From assembly GCF_018129385.1 (NCBI RefSeq), contig NZ_JAFCLN010000009.1:124001-188000 (forward strand): a stretch of 64,000 nt of DNA, given 5' to 3'. Source of the DNA: Bradyrhizobium lablabi (GTDB taxonomy: Bacteria > Pseudomonadota > Alphaproteobacteria > Rhizobiales > Xanthobacteraceae). The notes under the pieces were generated by a model, which worked only from the letters and a program-made list of their open reading frames with translations, was not told where the DNA came from and did not search any database. This document shows positions 8,216 through 16,058 of the stretch, one piece after another. The translations under genes and the position numbers were made by a program. Every line of letters begins with the position of its first letter. The stretch's first letter is position 1.

Positions 8216-9955
8216 TTAGCCCGCCGCCGCGCCAAATTGCCGTTCGCCCTGCGCGCCGCGCACGAGGCGGCCCGGCCTGGCGCCGGTGGCCTGACCGCCG
8301 CGCCGCGTGACGACACCGGAGATGATGGTGGCGTCGTAGCCGTCGACCTGCTGCATCAGGCGGCGGCCGCCGACCGGCAGATCGTAGTGCACCTTTGGCG
8401 GATGCAAATGCAGGCGGTCGTAATCGATCACGTTGACGTCGGCCTTGAAGCCCGGGGCGATCACGCCGCGATCGTAGAGGCCGACCGAGAGCGCGGTCTT
8501 GCGCGACTGCACCGCGACCACGAACGGGATCGACAGTTTTTCGCCGCGTTTGCGGTCGCGCGTCCAGTGCGTCAGCAGATAGGTCGGAAAACTGGCGTCG
8601 CAGATGATGCCGCAATGCGCGCCGCCGTCGGAAAGGCCCGGCACGGAATTCGGATCAGTCAGCATTTCGCGCGTAGCATCGAGATTGCCGTCGGCATAAT
8701 TGAGGAACGGCACATAGAGCATGCCGCGGCCCTCGTCCGAGAGCATGGCGTCATAGGCGAGCTCTTCCGGCTTCCGGCCCTGGCGGCGCGCTTGCGCGCC
8801 GAGCGCGTTCTCCGGCGGTTGCTCGTAGTCCGGGGGATTACCGAGCAGGTACATCTTGTCGTAGTTCGGCCGGAAGAACAGCGGATCGTCGGTCGCGTGC
8901 GGCTCTTCGGCCAGGATCGCGGCGCGCACTTCGGGCTGACGCAATTTGGCGAGGCGCTCGGCCAGCGGCAGCGTTGCGATGGCGCGGTAGCTCGGATGGG
9001 TCTGGAAGGGATTGCGCGACAGTTCGAGGCCGAGCAGCAGCCCGACCGGGCGCGCGGCGATCTGCGCGGTGATCGACAGTCCGCGCGCGCTTGCCGCGTT
9101 GATCTCGTCCAGCGTCTGGCGCCAGCGCCGCGGCGCGCGGTCGTTCTGGGTGATCGAGAACGAGATCGGGCATCTGGTGTTCTCGGCGACCCGCAGCATC
9201 ATCGGCAGGTCTTCGTGGATGGTGGAAAGATCCAGCACGAATTGCAGCACGCTGCGGCCCTGGCCGTGCATCGCCGCGGCGATCGCGGTCAGCTCATCCT
9301 CGCCGGCCTTCAGCGTCGGCGTGAAATCGCCGGTCGAGGTGCGGTGGTTGAGCGTGCGCGAGGTCGAGAAGCCGAGCGCGCCGGCGCGCACCGCCTCGCC
9401 CGCGAGCTGCGCCATCGCCTTGTTGTCGTCAGCCGTGGAGGGATCACGGCGCGCACCGCGCTCGCCCATCACATAGACGCGCAGCGCCGCATGCGGCAGT
9501 TGCGCGCCGATGTCCATGTCGAAATTCCGCTTCGACAACCAGTTCATGTAATCCGGAAAACTCTCCCATTCCCAAGGAATGCCGGCGCTCAGGACCGGCT
9601 CGGGAATATCCTCGACGCCTTCCATCAATTCGATCAGCCGGCGGTGATCGGAAGGCCTGCACGGCGCGAAGCCGACGCCGCAATTGCCCATGATCGCGGT
9701 GGTGACTCCGTTCTGCGAGGAGGGCGTGATGTCCTGGCTCCAGGTGACCTGCCCGTCATAATGGGTGTGCACGTCGACAAAGCCGGGCGTGACCAGCTTG
9801 CCTTTGGCGTCGATCTCTTCCTTGCCCTTTGCCGAGACTTTTCCGACCTCGCTGATGCGGCCGCCGGTGATGGCGACATCGGCCTCATAGAGGTCGCCGC
9901 CCTTGCCATCGGCAATATTGCCGCCGCGGATCACGAGGTCTGGACTGTCGGTCAT
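8216..9955 (-). CDS. N-acyl-D-amino-acid deacylase family amidohydrolase
   Basis: The 579-residue metallo-amidohydrolase has the N-terminal small beta-domain (VIRGGNIADGKGG), the metal-binding HTHYDGQ at about residues 63-69, the zinc-binding cysteine in MGNCGVGFAP and the catalytic-type aspartate in LSDGGAHCG. These are the marks of the D-aminoacylase branch, which removes acyl groups from N-acyl-D-amino acids and related amides in the cytoplasm. It begins ATG-ACC-GAC at 9955. The final 30 residues are low in conservation. The transporter gene converging on it may bring in the substrate. Other D-aminoacylase-like enzymes act on dihydropyrimidine-like rings, so the exact substrate is open. 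Confidence 0.85.
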   Translation of the reverse strand: MTDSPDLVIRGGNIADGKGGDLYEADVAITGGRISEVGKVSAKGKEEIDAKGKLVTPGFVDVHTHYDGQVTWSQDITPSSQNGVTTAIMGNCGVGFAPCRPSDHRRLIELMEGVEDIPEPVLSAGIPWEWESFPDYMNWLSKRNFDMDIGAQLPHAALRVYVMGERGARRDPSTADDNKAMAQLAGEAVRAGALGFSTSRTLNHRTSTGDFTPTLKAGEDELTAIAAAMHGQGRSVLQFVLDLSTIHEDLPMMLRVAENTRCPISFSITQNDRAPRRWRQTLDEINAASARGLSITAQIAARPVGLLLGLELSRNPFQTHPSYRAIATLPLAERLAKLRQPEVRAAILAEEPHATDDPLFFRPNYDKMYLLGNPPDYEQPPENALGAQARRQGRKPEELAYDAMLSDEGRGMLYVPFLNYADGNLDATREMLTDPNSVPGLSDGGAHCGIICDASFPTYLLTHWTRDRKRGEKLSIPFVVAVQSRKTALSVGLYDRGVIAPGFKADVNVIDYDRLHLHPPKVHYDLPVGGRRLMQQVDGYDATIISGVVTRRGGQATGARPGRLVRGAQGERQFGAAAG

Positions 9956-10196
9956 GGCGTCTCATCCCGGGTGGTAATTTTGTTGCCGGTATCATGAGGC
10001 ATGGCCGCGCACCGTCAACGTCCGGGAATGAGGTTCTGGGATGCGTTCGGCCCTTGAGGGTCGGTTCGGCGCTGCCAACCTTCCGTCAACAGACGACGCC
10101 GGGGTGGCCATTTTTCCGCCCTGACAGGAACAAACCCCTCAACAAATCTAAAATCAGCGGCGCGGCAATAATGGACGATAACCAGGGGAAAGCGTC

Positions 10197-10418
10197 ATGT
10201 TGCCCGATGAATGTTCTGTCTACTATCCCGAAGAGCTGTCCTTGTTCGGAACGATCCTGGATGAGGTGATGCAGGCGCTGCCCGCGAATTTGCGGACGGC
10301 TTACAATCGCACGGCGCTTGCCATGAACATCCTGGCCTGTGCTTCCACGGGTGAGCGGGATCCGGAAGAGCTCCGGCGGGCGGCGCTGATGGATTCGAAG
10401 GTCCGCGCCGCGGCGTGA
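10197..10418 (+). CDS. Small conserved hypothetical protein (73 aa)
   Basis: The product begins MLPDECSVYYPEELSLFGTI and is largely helical, acidic and without membrane segments or known motifs. The ATG at 10197 follows a good AGGGGAAAG ribosome-binding site at the right spacing, and codon use matches the neighbours, which is why I call it real. An overlapping ATG at 10171 is in another frame and is rejected. Function unknown; no operon partner is close enough to suggest one. Confidence 0.65.
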   Translation: MLPDECSVYYPEELSLFGTILDEVMQALPANLRTAYNRTALAMNILACASTGERDPEELRRAALMDSKVRAAA

Positions 10419-10568
10419 CCTGCCGTGTGAGACATTTTCGCCACTGCGACGACCTCTCGTGCGCCGATCTCGGAATCGCCGCAGGGTTGCTGCGCGTCTG
10501 CCGCCGTTCGGTCAAAACCGGATGAGCCCATCGGAGACGATGGGGATGAAACGCCAATAGAGGTAGCC

Positions 10569-11201
10569 ATGCTTTACTCACAAAGCCCGCCGCTTGCGGA
10601 TAATACCCAGGAAAATTCACCCAAAAATTCGCCCCGCGGATTTTCGCACGGCCATGAGGACCGCAGCGAACCGCGGTTCGGCCGGCGGTCCACGACCGCG
10701 TCGATCCATCCGCTGCCTCCGCCACGCCCCCGGTCGATCGGCAGGCGAATGTTTCGTGCGGTGACCCGCTTCGCGATTGCGGTTCTGATCGGCGTCGGCG
10801 CCACGCTTGGCTGGCAGGCCTACGGCGATACGGCGAGGGAGACGCTCGCGGCGCGCGCGCCGGAGCTGGCCTGGTTGGCGCCCGCTGCCAGGCCAAAGCC
10901 GGTCGCCGCAGCCCCTGCGATTCCGACCGTGCAGCTTGAACCGCTGGCGTCCAGTCTTGAGATCGTGCGGCGCAGCGTCGAACAGCTCGCCTTCAACCAG
11001 GAACAGATGGCCAAGAACATCGCGGCGCTACAGGCGATCGACGAGGATATCAGGCAGAAGGTGTCGTCGCCGCCGCCCGCTCCGGTTCAGCCCGCGGCCG
11101 CGGTTGCGCCGCAGCCCAAACCCGCGCCGCCAAAGCCATCGGCATCCTCGGCGCCCCGTCCTTCGCCTGCACCAGGGCCGGTCTCGCTCGCGCCACGCTG
11201 A
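10569..11201 (+). CDS. Membrane-anchored hypothetical protein with Pro/Ala-rich tail
   Basis: The 210-residue protein has a polar, Pro/Arg-rich N-terminus of about 65 residues, one transmembrane helix (about 66-84, FAIAVLIGVGATLGW), a short helical, possibly coiled-coil stretch (about 125-165, with LEIVRRSVEQLAFNQEQMAK) and a C-terminal tail of about 45 residues made almost entirely of Pro, Ala, Ser and Lys. This suggests a single-pass inner-membrane protein with a coiled coil and a flexible periplasmic tail. GAGG precedes the ATG. It is a recurring type in Bradyrhizobium relatives, by recollection only, with no assigned function. Confidence 0.7.
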   Translation: MLYSQSPPLADNTQENSPKNSPRGFSHGHEDRSEPRFGRRSTTASIHPLPPPRPRSIGRRMFRAVTRFAIAVLIGVGATLGWQAYGDTARETLAARAPELAWLAPAARPKPVAAAPAIPTVQLEPLASSLEIVRRSVEQLAFNQEQMAKNIAALQAIDEDIRQKVSSPPPAPVQPAAAVAPQPKPAPPKPSASSAPRPSPAPGPVSLAPR

Positions 11202-11229
11202 AGTGCGCTCGGAGACGGCGTTCGATGCG

Positions 11230-12471
11230 TCAGCCCTGATCGAGCTGCCTGGCGTCAGGCGCGGCTGCGGCAGTGCGCGGCTTGCGGTCCGTCACCAGCG
11301 CCAGCAGCACGGTCAGCAGCATGAAGGCGACGGAAGCGCCGAACACCCAGTGCGGCATGTGCTGGTCCATGATCCAACCGAACAGCAGCGGCGCCAGAAT
11401 GCCGGAAAAATTGAAGCCGGTGGAGACGATGCCGAAGGCGCGGCCGGCTGCGCCGGGCGGCGCGGCATCGCGCACCAGCATGTCGCGCGAGGGCGCGATC
11501 AGACCGCTGAGGAATCCGGCTGATGTCATCAACGCGGTCAGCAGCACCGGGGGCAGCGTGAAGATCGCGATGACGAGAATGAGGCCGGCATTGATCGCAA
11601 AGCAGGCCGCGGCGACCTGGCCATGGCGCTGGGTGCGGTCGGCGAGAAAACCACCGGCCAGCACGCCGATCGCGCTGGCGCCGAGAAAGGCCGTCAGCGC
11701 CATGTTGGCGGTGGCGAATGGCACGCCATAGCCGCTCATCAGCGCAACCACGCCAAAATTGCTGATGCCGGCGTTGGAGAGGCCGAGCAGCATGAAGAAG
11801 ATCGTCAGCATGATGATGGCAGGCGTGATGATGTTCTGCTTCTGCGCAGCCGCACCGCCCGCATGGCGATCGGCCTTGCTGGCATCCGGCAGGCTCATCG
11901 CCACCATCAGCAACGCCACGATCGGCCCGAGCGCACCTGCCACCATCAGCGCGCCGAGGCCGCCGATGGTCGCGACCAGGCCTGCGATGATCGCGGGCGC
12001 CACCGCGCCGCCGAGGAAGCCCGCAAAGGTGTGCACCGAGAACGCGCGGCCCATCCGCGCCTCGTCCATATGGGTCGACAGGATCGCGTAATCGGCGGGG
12101 TGATAGACGCTGTTGGCAAGACCGAGCAGCGCCGCGCAGAGGATGAGCGAATTGTAGGACAGATTCAGGCCGAGCAGGATCAGCGACAAGCCGCCCAGAC
12201 AAAGGCCCGCGAGCAGCACCTTGCGCGCGCCGATATGGTCGGCGAGATAGCCGATCGGCGCCTGAGTCAGGGCCGAGACCAGGCCGAACACCGTCAGCGC
12301 AAAGCCGAGCTCGATATAGCCGACGCCGAGCTGTTGCTTCAGGAACGGCAACAGCATCGGCAGCGTGAAGATGTGGAAATGGCTCAGCCAGTGCGCGACC
12401 GAAACCGCCGTCAGCGTGCGGATCGCGCCATCGGCTTTCGCGTGTTGCGGCGTGGCCAGTACGTCGACCAT
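11230..12471 (-). CDS. MFS transporter, fosmidomycin-resistance-like branch
   Basis: The product has 413 residues and about twelve hydrophobic helices. The N-terminus TLTAVSVAHWLSHFHIFTLPMLLPFLKQQLG and the loop 2-3 motif GYLADHIGARKVL place it near the FsmR/FosR group of drug-efflux MFS proteins. It stands alone, converging with the gene before it and divergent from the next. The ATG at 12471 gives MVDVLATPQH. The substrate is not readable from the sequence. Confidence 0.82.
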   Translation of the reverse strand: MVDVLATPQHAKADGAIRTLTAVSVAHWLSHFHIFTLPMLLPFLKQQLGVGYIELGFALTVFGLVSALTQAPIGYLADHIGARKVLLAGLCLGGLSLILLGLNLSYNSLILCAALLGLANSVYHPADYAILSTHMDEARMGRAFSVHTFAGFLGGAVAPAIIAGLVATIGGLGALMVAGALGPIVALLMVAMSLPDASKADRHAGGAAAQKQNIITPAIIMLTIFFMLLGLSNAGISNFGVVALMSGYGVPFATANMALTAFLGASAIGVLAGGFLADRTQRHGQVAAACFAINAGLILVIAIFTLPPVLLTALMTSAGFLSGLIAPSRDMLVRDAAPPGAAGRAFGIVSTGFNFSGILAPLLFGWIMDQHMPHWVFGASVAFMLLTVLLALVTDRKPRTAAAAPDARQLDQG

Positions 12472-12674
12472 ATCTGATTGAAAACCCGGTTGAAAACCGC
12501 CCGGCAGGGCCCTCGAAACGAGGCCGAAACTATCGGCCAGAGGGGTTATTTGTCCATGAACGGCGCTGCATGGCTGCCTCCTTTTTGGCCCCTCGGAGCT
12601 GGGAGACCCCCTTGGGGGCGGGCCATGGCAAAGTCTGTTAGATTACAAGAGATACGCGGAAGACAGGAACAGCG

Positions 12675-13091
12675 GTGACAAATTCCTTCGAGATGAATCT
12701 GGCTCGACTGCAAAATATTAACATGTCGGTTGCGGCCGACGATATTCCTGACGCACACGGAACCGCGTCAGTGATCGTGTCATTTGCGGACGGTACGACA
12801 CTGAAAACTGCGTATTGGCGATTGATTCAGGACGGGCGTGTCGTGCTGAGCAGCTTTGATCATCAACAGAAGTACGGACTCCCCGCGCCAATCAACGCGA
12901 AAGAACAGGTATCCCGCCTGCTGAAAAGAAAAGTGTGCAGCCACGTGCGATTTGATCGTGAAACGGCGGACTTGATCCTAATCTTCAGCGAAACGACAAG
13001 GTTCGAAGTTTTCAGCTTCACTGGTTATGAAATCTGGACGATCCTGTTTCCCGACGGCACGGGCCAATATTCAAACCACGCTCTCGGGTGA
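12675..13091 (+). CDS. Hypothetical protein of unusual, lower-GC composition
   Basis: The 138-residue product starts at a GTG (12675) preceded by AGGAACA. It is a mixed alpha/beta soluble protein with no signal peptide; notable segments are SVIVSFADGTTLKTAYWRL, QKYGLPAPINAKEQV and IWTILFPDG. Codon use is clearly more AT-rich (by eye about half GC) than the roughly two-thirds GC of the genes on both sides, a sign of acquisition from elsewhere. The size and the Trp/PDG ending recall small immunity-type proteins of contact-dependent toxins, but I see no toxin gene nearby and make no functional claim. Confidence 0.65.
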   Translation: MTNSFEMNLARLQNINMSVAADDIPDAHGTASVIVSFADGTTLKTAYWRLIQDGRVVLSSFDHQQKYGLPAPINAKEQVSRLLKRKVCSHVRFDRETADLILIFSETTRFEVFSFTGYEIWTILFPDGTGQYSNHALG

Positions 13092-13107
13092 TCAGGTTTG
13101 GAGCCAC

Positions 13108-14352
13108 ATGATCGATCCCGCACAACAGCTCCGCATCCTGATCCCCGAGGGTTCGTCGACCTCGGGCCGTGAGGCTGTCACCATTTTGGGGCTGGCGGGC
13201 CATCATGTGGAGGTCTGCGATCCCTCGCCATGGTGCCTGGCGCGCTACTCGCGCTTCGTCCGCAAATTTCACCGCTGTCCGGGCTTGCGGACCGATCCCG
13301 CCGGATTCCTCGCCTTTGTCGAGGGCCTGATCGCGAGCGGGCGCTTCGACGTGCTGCTGCCGACGCATGAGCAGGGATTTTTGTTTGCGCGGGTGCAGGA
13401 GCGCCTTGCCGGAAAGATCGCGTTCGCGCTGCCGTCGTTCGAGAGCTATCGCATGGCGCACAGCAAGGCGGGTTTCAGCCGCCTGCTTGATCGCCTCGAC
13501 CTGCCGCAGCCGCCGACCAGGATTTTGAAATCGCAGAGCGAACCGCGCGGTGCGACGCGCTTTCCGGCGGTGGTGAAGACGTCGGTCGGCACCGCCAGCC
13601 GCGGCATCCGCTTCGTGCACAATGAGAGCGAGCTGGCGAGCGCGCTGCACGAGTTGGAAGCCGGCGGCGGGTTTGCGGACGAGGTGCTGGTGCAGGACAT
13701 GATCGCGGGCACCACCGAAAAGGCGCAGTCGGTGTTTTGCCGCGGCCGGCTGCTCGGCTTCCATGCGTTTCGGCAGGTCGCGCCCGGCATCGGCGGCGGC
13801 GAGGCGATCAAGGAGAGCGTGCGCCGGCCCGTGGTGCGCGGCGATCTGGAAAAGCTCGGCGCCGAGCTTGGCTGGCACGGCGGATTGTCCGTCGACTACA
13901 TCATGCCGGATGACGGCACGGCGCCGCTCTTGATCGACTGCAACCCGCGGCTGGTCGAGCCGTTCAACGCCTTTGTTTCCGGCGTCGATCTCGTCACGCT
14001 GCTGCTGCGGGTGTCGCTCGGCGAGGAGCCGGAGGCGTTGCCGGAAGGGCGCGAGCGTGTGCTCACGCATCTTTCGATGCAGGCACTGCTGGGGTTCGCC
14101 TCGCGCGGCGGATCGCGGCGCGCGGTCGCGCGGGAGTTTGGGCGGCTGCTGGATCATAGCGGGCCCTATGCGGGGAGTGTCGAAGAGCTGACGCCGCTCT
14201 CGCACGATTGGTACAGTGCTGTGCCGTTGGGGACGACGTTTGCCTTGATGCTGGCATCGCCCGCGGCAGCAACGAAACTGGCGCGCGGCGGGTTTGGCGC
14301 GCATCTGCTGGATTTGAAGAGTATTCGCGAGATTGAGAGTTGGGATCCGTAG
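13108..14352 (+). CDS. ATP-grasp domain protein, orphan carboxylate-amine ligase-like
   Basis: The 414-residue product shows the ATP-grasp layout: a pre-ATP-grasp Rossmann-like domain (RILIPEGSSTSGREAVTIL, residues 9-27), ATP-binding strands FPAVVKTSVGTASRGI (about 152-167) and DEVLVQDMIAG, and the Mg-binding LLIDCNPRLVEPFN (about 274-287). It therefore should join a carboxylate to an amine, thiol or another acceptor using ATP. Length and motifs resemble carbamoyl-phosphate-synthase-like ATP-grasp proteins of unknown substrate. GGAG precedes the ATG at 13108. No biosynthetic partner lies beside it; the only close upstream gene is the low-GC small protein 17 bases away, which suggests cotranscription. 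Confidence 0.75.
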   Translation: MIDPAQQLRILIPEGSSTSGREAVTILGLAGHHVEVCDPSPWCLARYSRFVRKFHRCPGLRTDPAGFLAFVEGLIASGRFDVLLPTHEQGFLFARVQERLAGKIAFALPSFESYRMAHSKAGFSRLLDRLDLPQPPTRILKSQSEPRGATRFPAVVKTSVGTASRGIRFVHNESELASALHELEAGGGFADEVLVQDMIAGTTEKAQSVFCRGRLLGFHAFRQVAPGIGGGEAIKESVRRPVVRGDLEKLGAELGWHGGLSVDYIMPDDGTAPLLIDCNPRLVEPFNAFVSGVDLVTLLLRVSLGEEPEALPEGRERVLTHLSMQALLGFASRGGSRRAVAREFGRLLDHSGPYAGSVEELTPLSHDWYSAVPLGTTFALMLASPAAATKLARGGFGAHLLDLKSIREIESWDP

Positions 14353-14427
14353 GGTGGGCTAGCCGAAGGCGTAACCCGCCATTCTTCTTCCAAAGCGGTG
14401 GGTTACGCTTCGCTAACCCACCCTACG
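14348..14427. repeat. Inverted repeat, GTAGGGTGGG family
   Basis: The left arm CGTAGGGTGGGCTAGCC..GGCGTAACCCGCC and the right arm GGTGGGTTACGC..GCTAACCCACCCTACG are inverted copies of about 30 bases around a short AT-richer centre. It begins at the stop codon of the ATP-grasp gene and ends just before the stop of the convergent small gene, so it could also terminate both. Confidence 0.8.
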
Positions 14428-14428
14428 A

Positions 14429-14638
14429 TTATCCACCACCGCCCGACACATCGAACGCGCCGAGCTTGTATTCCTCCTGCGGGCCCGCGGAGAACGTCGG
14501 GATCAGCGTGAACGCGGCGTCGGGAAATTTTTGCCAGATCGCAAGATCATCCGCGGTGACGATCACGAAGCCGAACCTGAACATGTAGCGGCCGGGTTCG
14601 GTCACCTTTCCCACTTGCGCCCAGCTCACCTTCTGCAT
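14429..14638 (-). CDS. Small conserved hypothetical protein (69 aa)
   Basis: The product MQKVSWAQVGKVTEPGRYMF..FVIVTADDLAIWQKFPDA is a compact beta-rich protein of 69 residues with several Trp/Phe positions and no signal peptide or membrane segment. The coding frame is well formed and codon use matches the genome. I recall similar short proteins in Bradyrhizobium but cannot name a family with certainty. No strong ribosome-binding site is seen upstream of the ATG at 14638. Function unknown. Confidence 0.6.
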   Translation of the reverse strand: MQKVSWAQVGKVTEPGRYMFRFGFVIVTADDLAIWQKFPDAAFTLIPTFSAGPQEEYKLGAFDVSGGGG

Positions 14639-14667
14639 GCCCGTTGCCCCGGCGACTAGAGGTTCAG

Positions 14668-14829
14668 CTACAACGGCTCGTCGTCATTGCCGTAGCGGTC
14701 GCGCTTCGGCGAAACGAAGTCGCCGTCCTCGTAGTCGTCATCGTCGGCCCGCTTCGGCGGCGACGGCTTCTTCAGCTTGTCGTCCTCGCTCTTCGGAGGT
14801 TCGCTCTTCTTCCTGCCAATCCAACCCAT
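14668..14829 (-). CDS. Small charged hypothetical protein (53 aa)
   Basis: Starting at the ATG at 14829 (preceded by GGAGACC), the product begins MGWIGRKKSEPPKSEDDKLK and is dominated by Lys, Asp, Glu and Pro, predicted disordered, ending RYGNDDEPL. A longer reading from 14868 is possible but lacks a ribosome-binding site and runs into the repeat at 14863. Function unknown. Confidence 0.5.
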   Translation of the reverse strand: MGWIGRKKSEPPKSEDDKLKKPSPPKRADDDDYEDGDFVSPKRDRYGNDDEPL

Positions 14830-14862
14830 CCTGGTCTCCTCGCGCCCCTCCCATCTTCGTTT

Positions 14863-14930
14863 GAGCATGATCCGGAAAACCGGTGCCCGCTTTGCACTAG
14901 CGGGGCCCTGCGGGTCCGGATCATGCCCTA
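14863..14930. repeat. Fold-back repeat of the TAG-RGCATGATC family, copy 1
   Basis: The element runs from GAGCATGATCCGGA to TCCGGATCATGCCCTA, with inverted ends. Read on the minus strand it starts TAGGGCATGATC, and that TAG is the stop codon of the next gene (14928-15932). Two other copies in the window (25087-25188, 56339-56413) also begin at a stop codon. Confidence 0.8.
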
Positions 14931-15932
14931 GCCGTGCTGGAGGGCCTCGTCGTCATTGTCGTCGATAATACCTTGATCGAGGTGTGCAAGCCATGCGCTC
15001 AGGGCCGACGACGTCTGTCCCTCAGCCTTCATTTGCCGCAACGCGATGCGGATTCCGGTGCGGCGGTGACGATCTACCGCCGTGCCCGGCGGCGGCTCGC
15101 CGGCGGCCACCGCTTCCAATGCGCGCTGCTTGATCGCGACAATTTCGGGATCGCCGCATAATGCCATCACCTGCTGGAAGGCGACATGACGGCCCGGATC
15201 GAACGGGTGCGGCTCGCCCAACCCGTTGCGCGCGGGATGGGGTGGATAGATATGCGCGCAGGGAATCCAGCCCGTCGGAATCGGCTCGGTCGCCGGATGC
15301 GTCCGGCCGCTCCTGAGCAGTTTTGGCAGCACATGGGTGTGCGGGCCGTCCGGGCTCTTGCCTGACGGCGGCGGGATCGGCTGATAGACCTCGATGCGGC
15401 CAATGCGGCTGATGAAAACGCGATGCGGATTGGCGTGCAGGATGATGCCCATCGCGGGATTGCCGGGCTCGAACACCGGGCGGCCGGCATGCGCACGCAA
15501 TTGCGCGGCGGTTTCCTCGTTGTCGATGCGGACACAGAAATCGGCTTGCAACGCGTCAAGGCCGAGATCGAACAGCAGCCCGTCACGGTCTTCTTCGCGC
15601 AGCGCGTCGCGATCCGGCCCGATCTCGGTCAGCGCCGAGCGGCGGCTCATCGCGCAAGCATCTTGCGGCAGGCACAGCGCGACCCGCTGACTCCATCCGG
15701 TCTTGGTGATGCCCTCGGAGGCGAACGGGCGGATCGCCGCATCGGGCCGGATCGCGATGCCGCCGCGCCCGGTGACCGCGGAGAGGACGTTTGCCGTCAT
15801 GCTTAACCGCGCCGGCTCATCCTCATCGCGCGAGAATTCGGCGATCGCCCCGAACGTGCCGAGGCTCCATTGCGTGTCGGGATCGGCCATCGCCTGCCGC
15901 AACAGCGCAAGCGTCGCTGCGGCCGGCGTCAT
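14928..15932 (-). CDS. Conserved protein of unknown function beside btuB (possibly DUF6925)
   Basis: From the ATG at 15932 the product is 334 residues, beginning MTPAAATLALLRQAMADPDT and containing WSLGTFGAIAEF, then a beta-rich body with CLPQDACAM and DFCVRIDN and a long helical C-terminus. There is no signal peptide. I associate this sequence with the family DUF6925, but that is recollection. It lies 126 bases downstream of the B12 receptor gene in the same direction, with a hairpin between, so it may be read through from the riboswitch-controlled transcript. A longer start at 16022 would overlap that hairpin and is less likely. Confidence 0.65.
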   Translation of the reverse strand: MTPAAATLALLRQAMADPDTQWSLGTFGAIAEFSRDEDEPARLSMTANVLSAVTGRGGIAIRPDAAIRPFASEGITKTGWSQRVALCLPQDACAMSRRSALTEIGPDRDALREEDRDGLLFDLGLDALQADFCVRIDNEETAAQLRAHAGRPVFEPGNPAMGIILHANPHRVFISRIGRIEVYQPIPPPSGKSPDGPHTHVLPKLLRSGRTHPATEPIPTGWIPCAHIYPPHPARNGLGEPHPFDPGRHVAFQQVMALCGDPEIVAIKQRALEAVAAGEPPPGTAVDRHRRTGIRIALRQMKAEGQTSSALSAWLAHLDQGIIDDNDDEALQHG

Positions 15933-16021
15933 GGCCGCGGCTCTCCGCAGGACGCGCAAGGCATAAAAAGGCGTTCTCCCGGCATGGTGCCGGAAGAATA
16001 CCGTTTGGATGGACGGGAACA

Positions 16022-16050
16022 AGCCGGTCCGAAGGGCTTTCGGGCCGGCT
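16022..16050 (-). terminator. Hairpin downstream of btuB
   Basis: AGCCGGTCCGAA (16022-16033) pairs with TTCGGGCCGGCT (16039-16050) with one G-U pair around a five-base loop, nine bases past the btuB stop. No strong T-run follows, so termination may be partial. Confidence 0.5.
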
Positions 16051-16058
16051 GTCCCGAG

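Noticed and set aside
8186..9997. 603-codon frame antisense to the deacylase gene
   Set aside because: The deacylase frame has catalytic motifs; this one is low-complexity shadow sequence and runs into the repeat.
11821..12100. Putative separate small frame on the plus strand inside the MFS gene
   Set aside because: Antisense shadow; no ribosome-binding site and the opposite frame has clear transmembrane helices.
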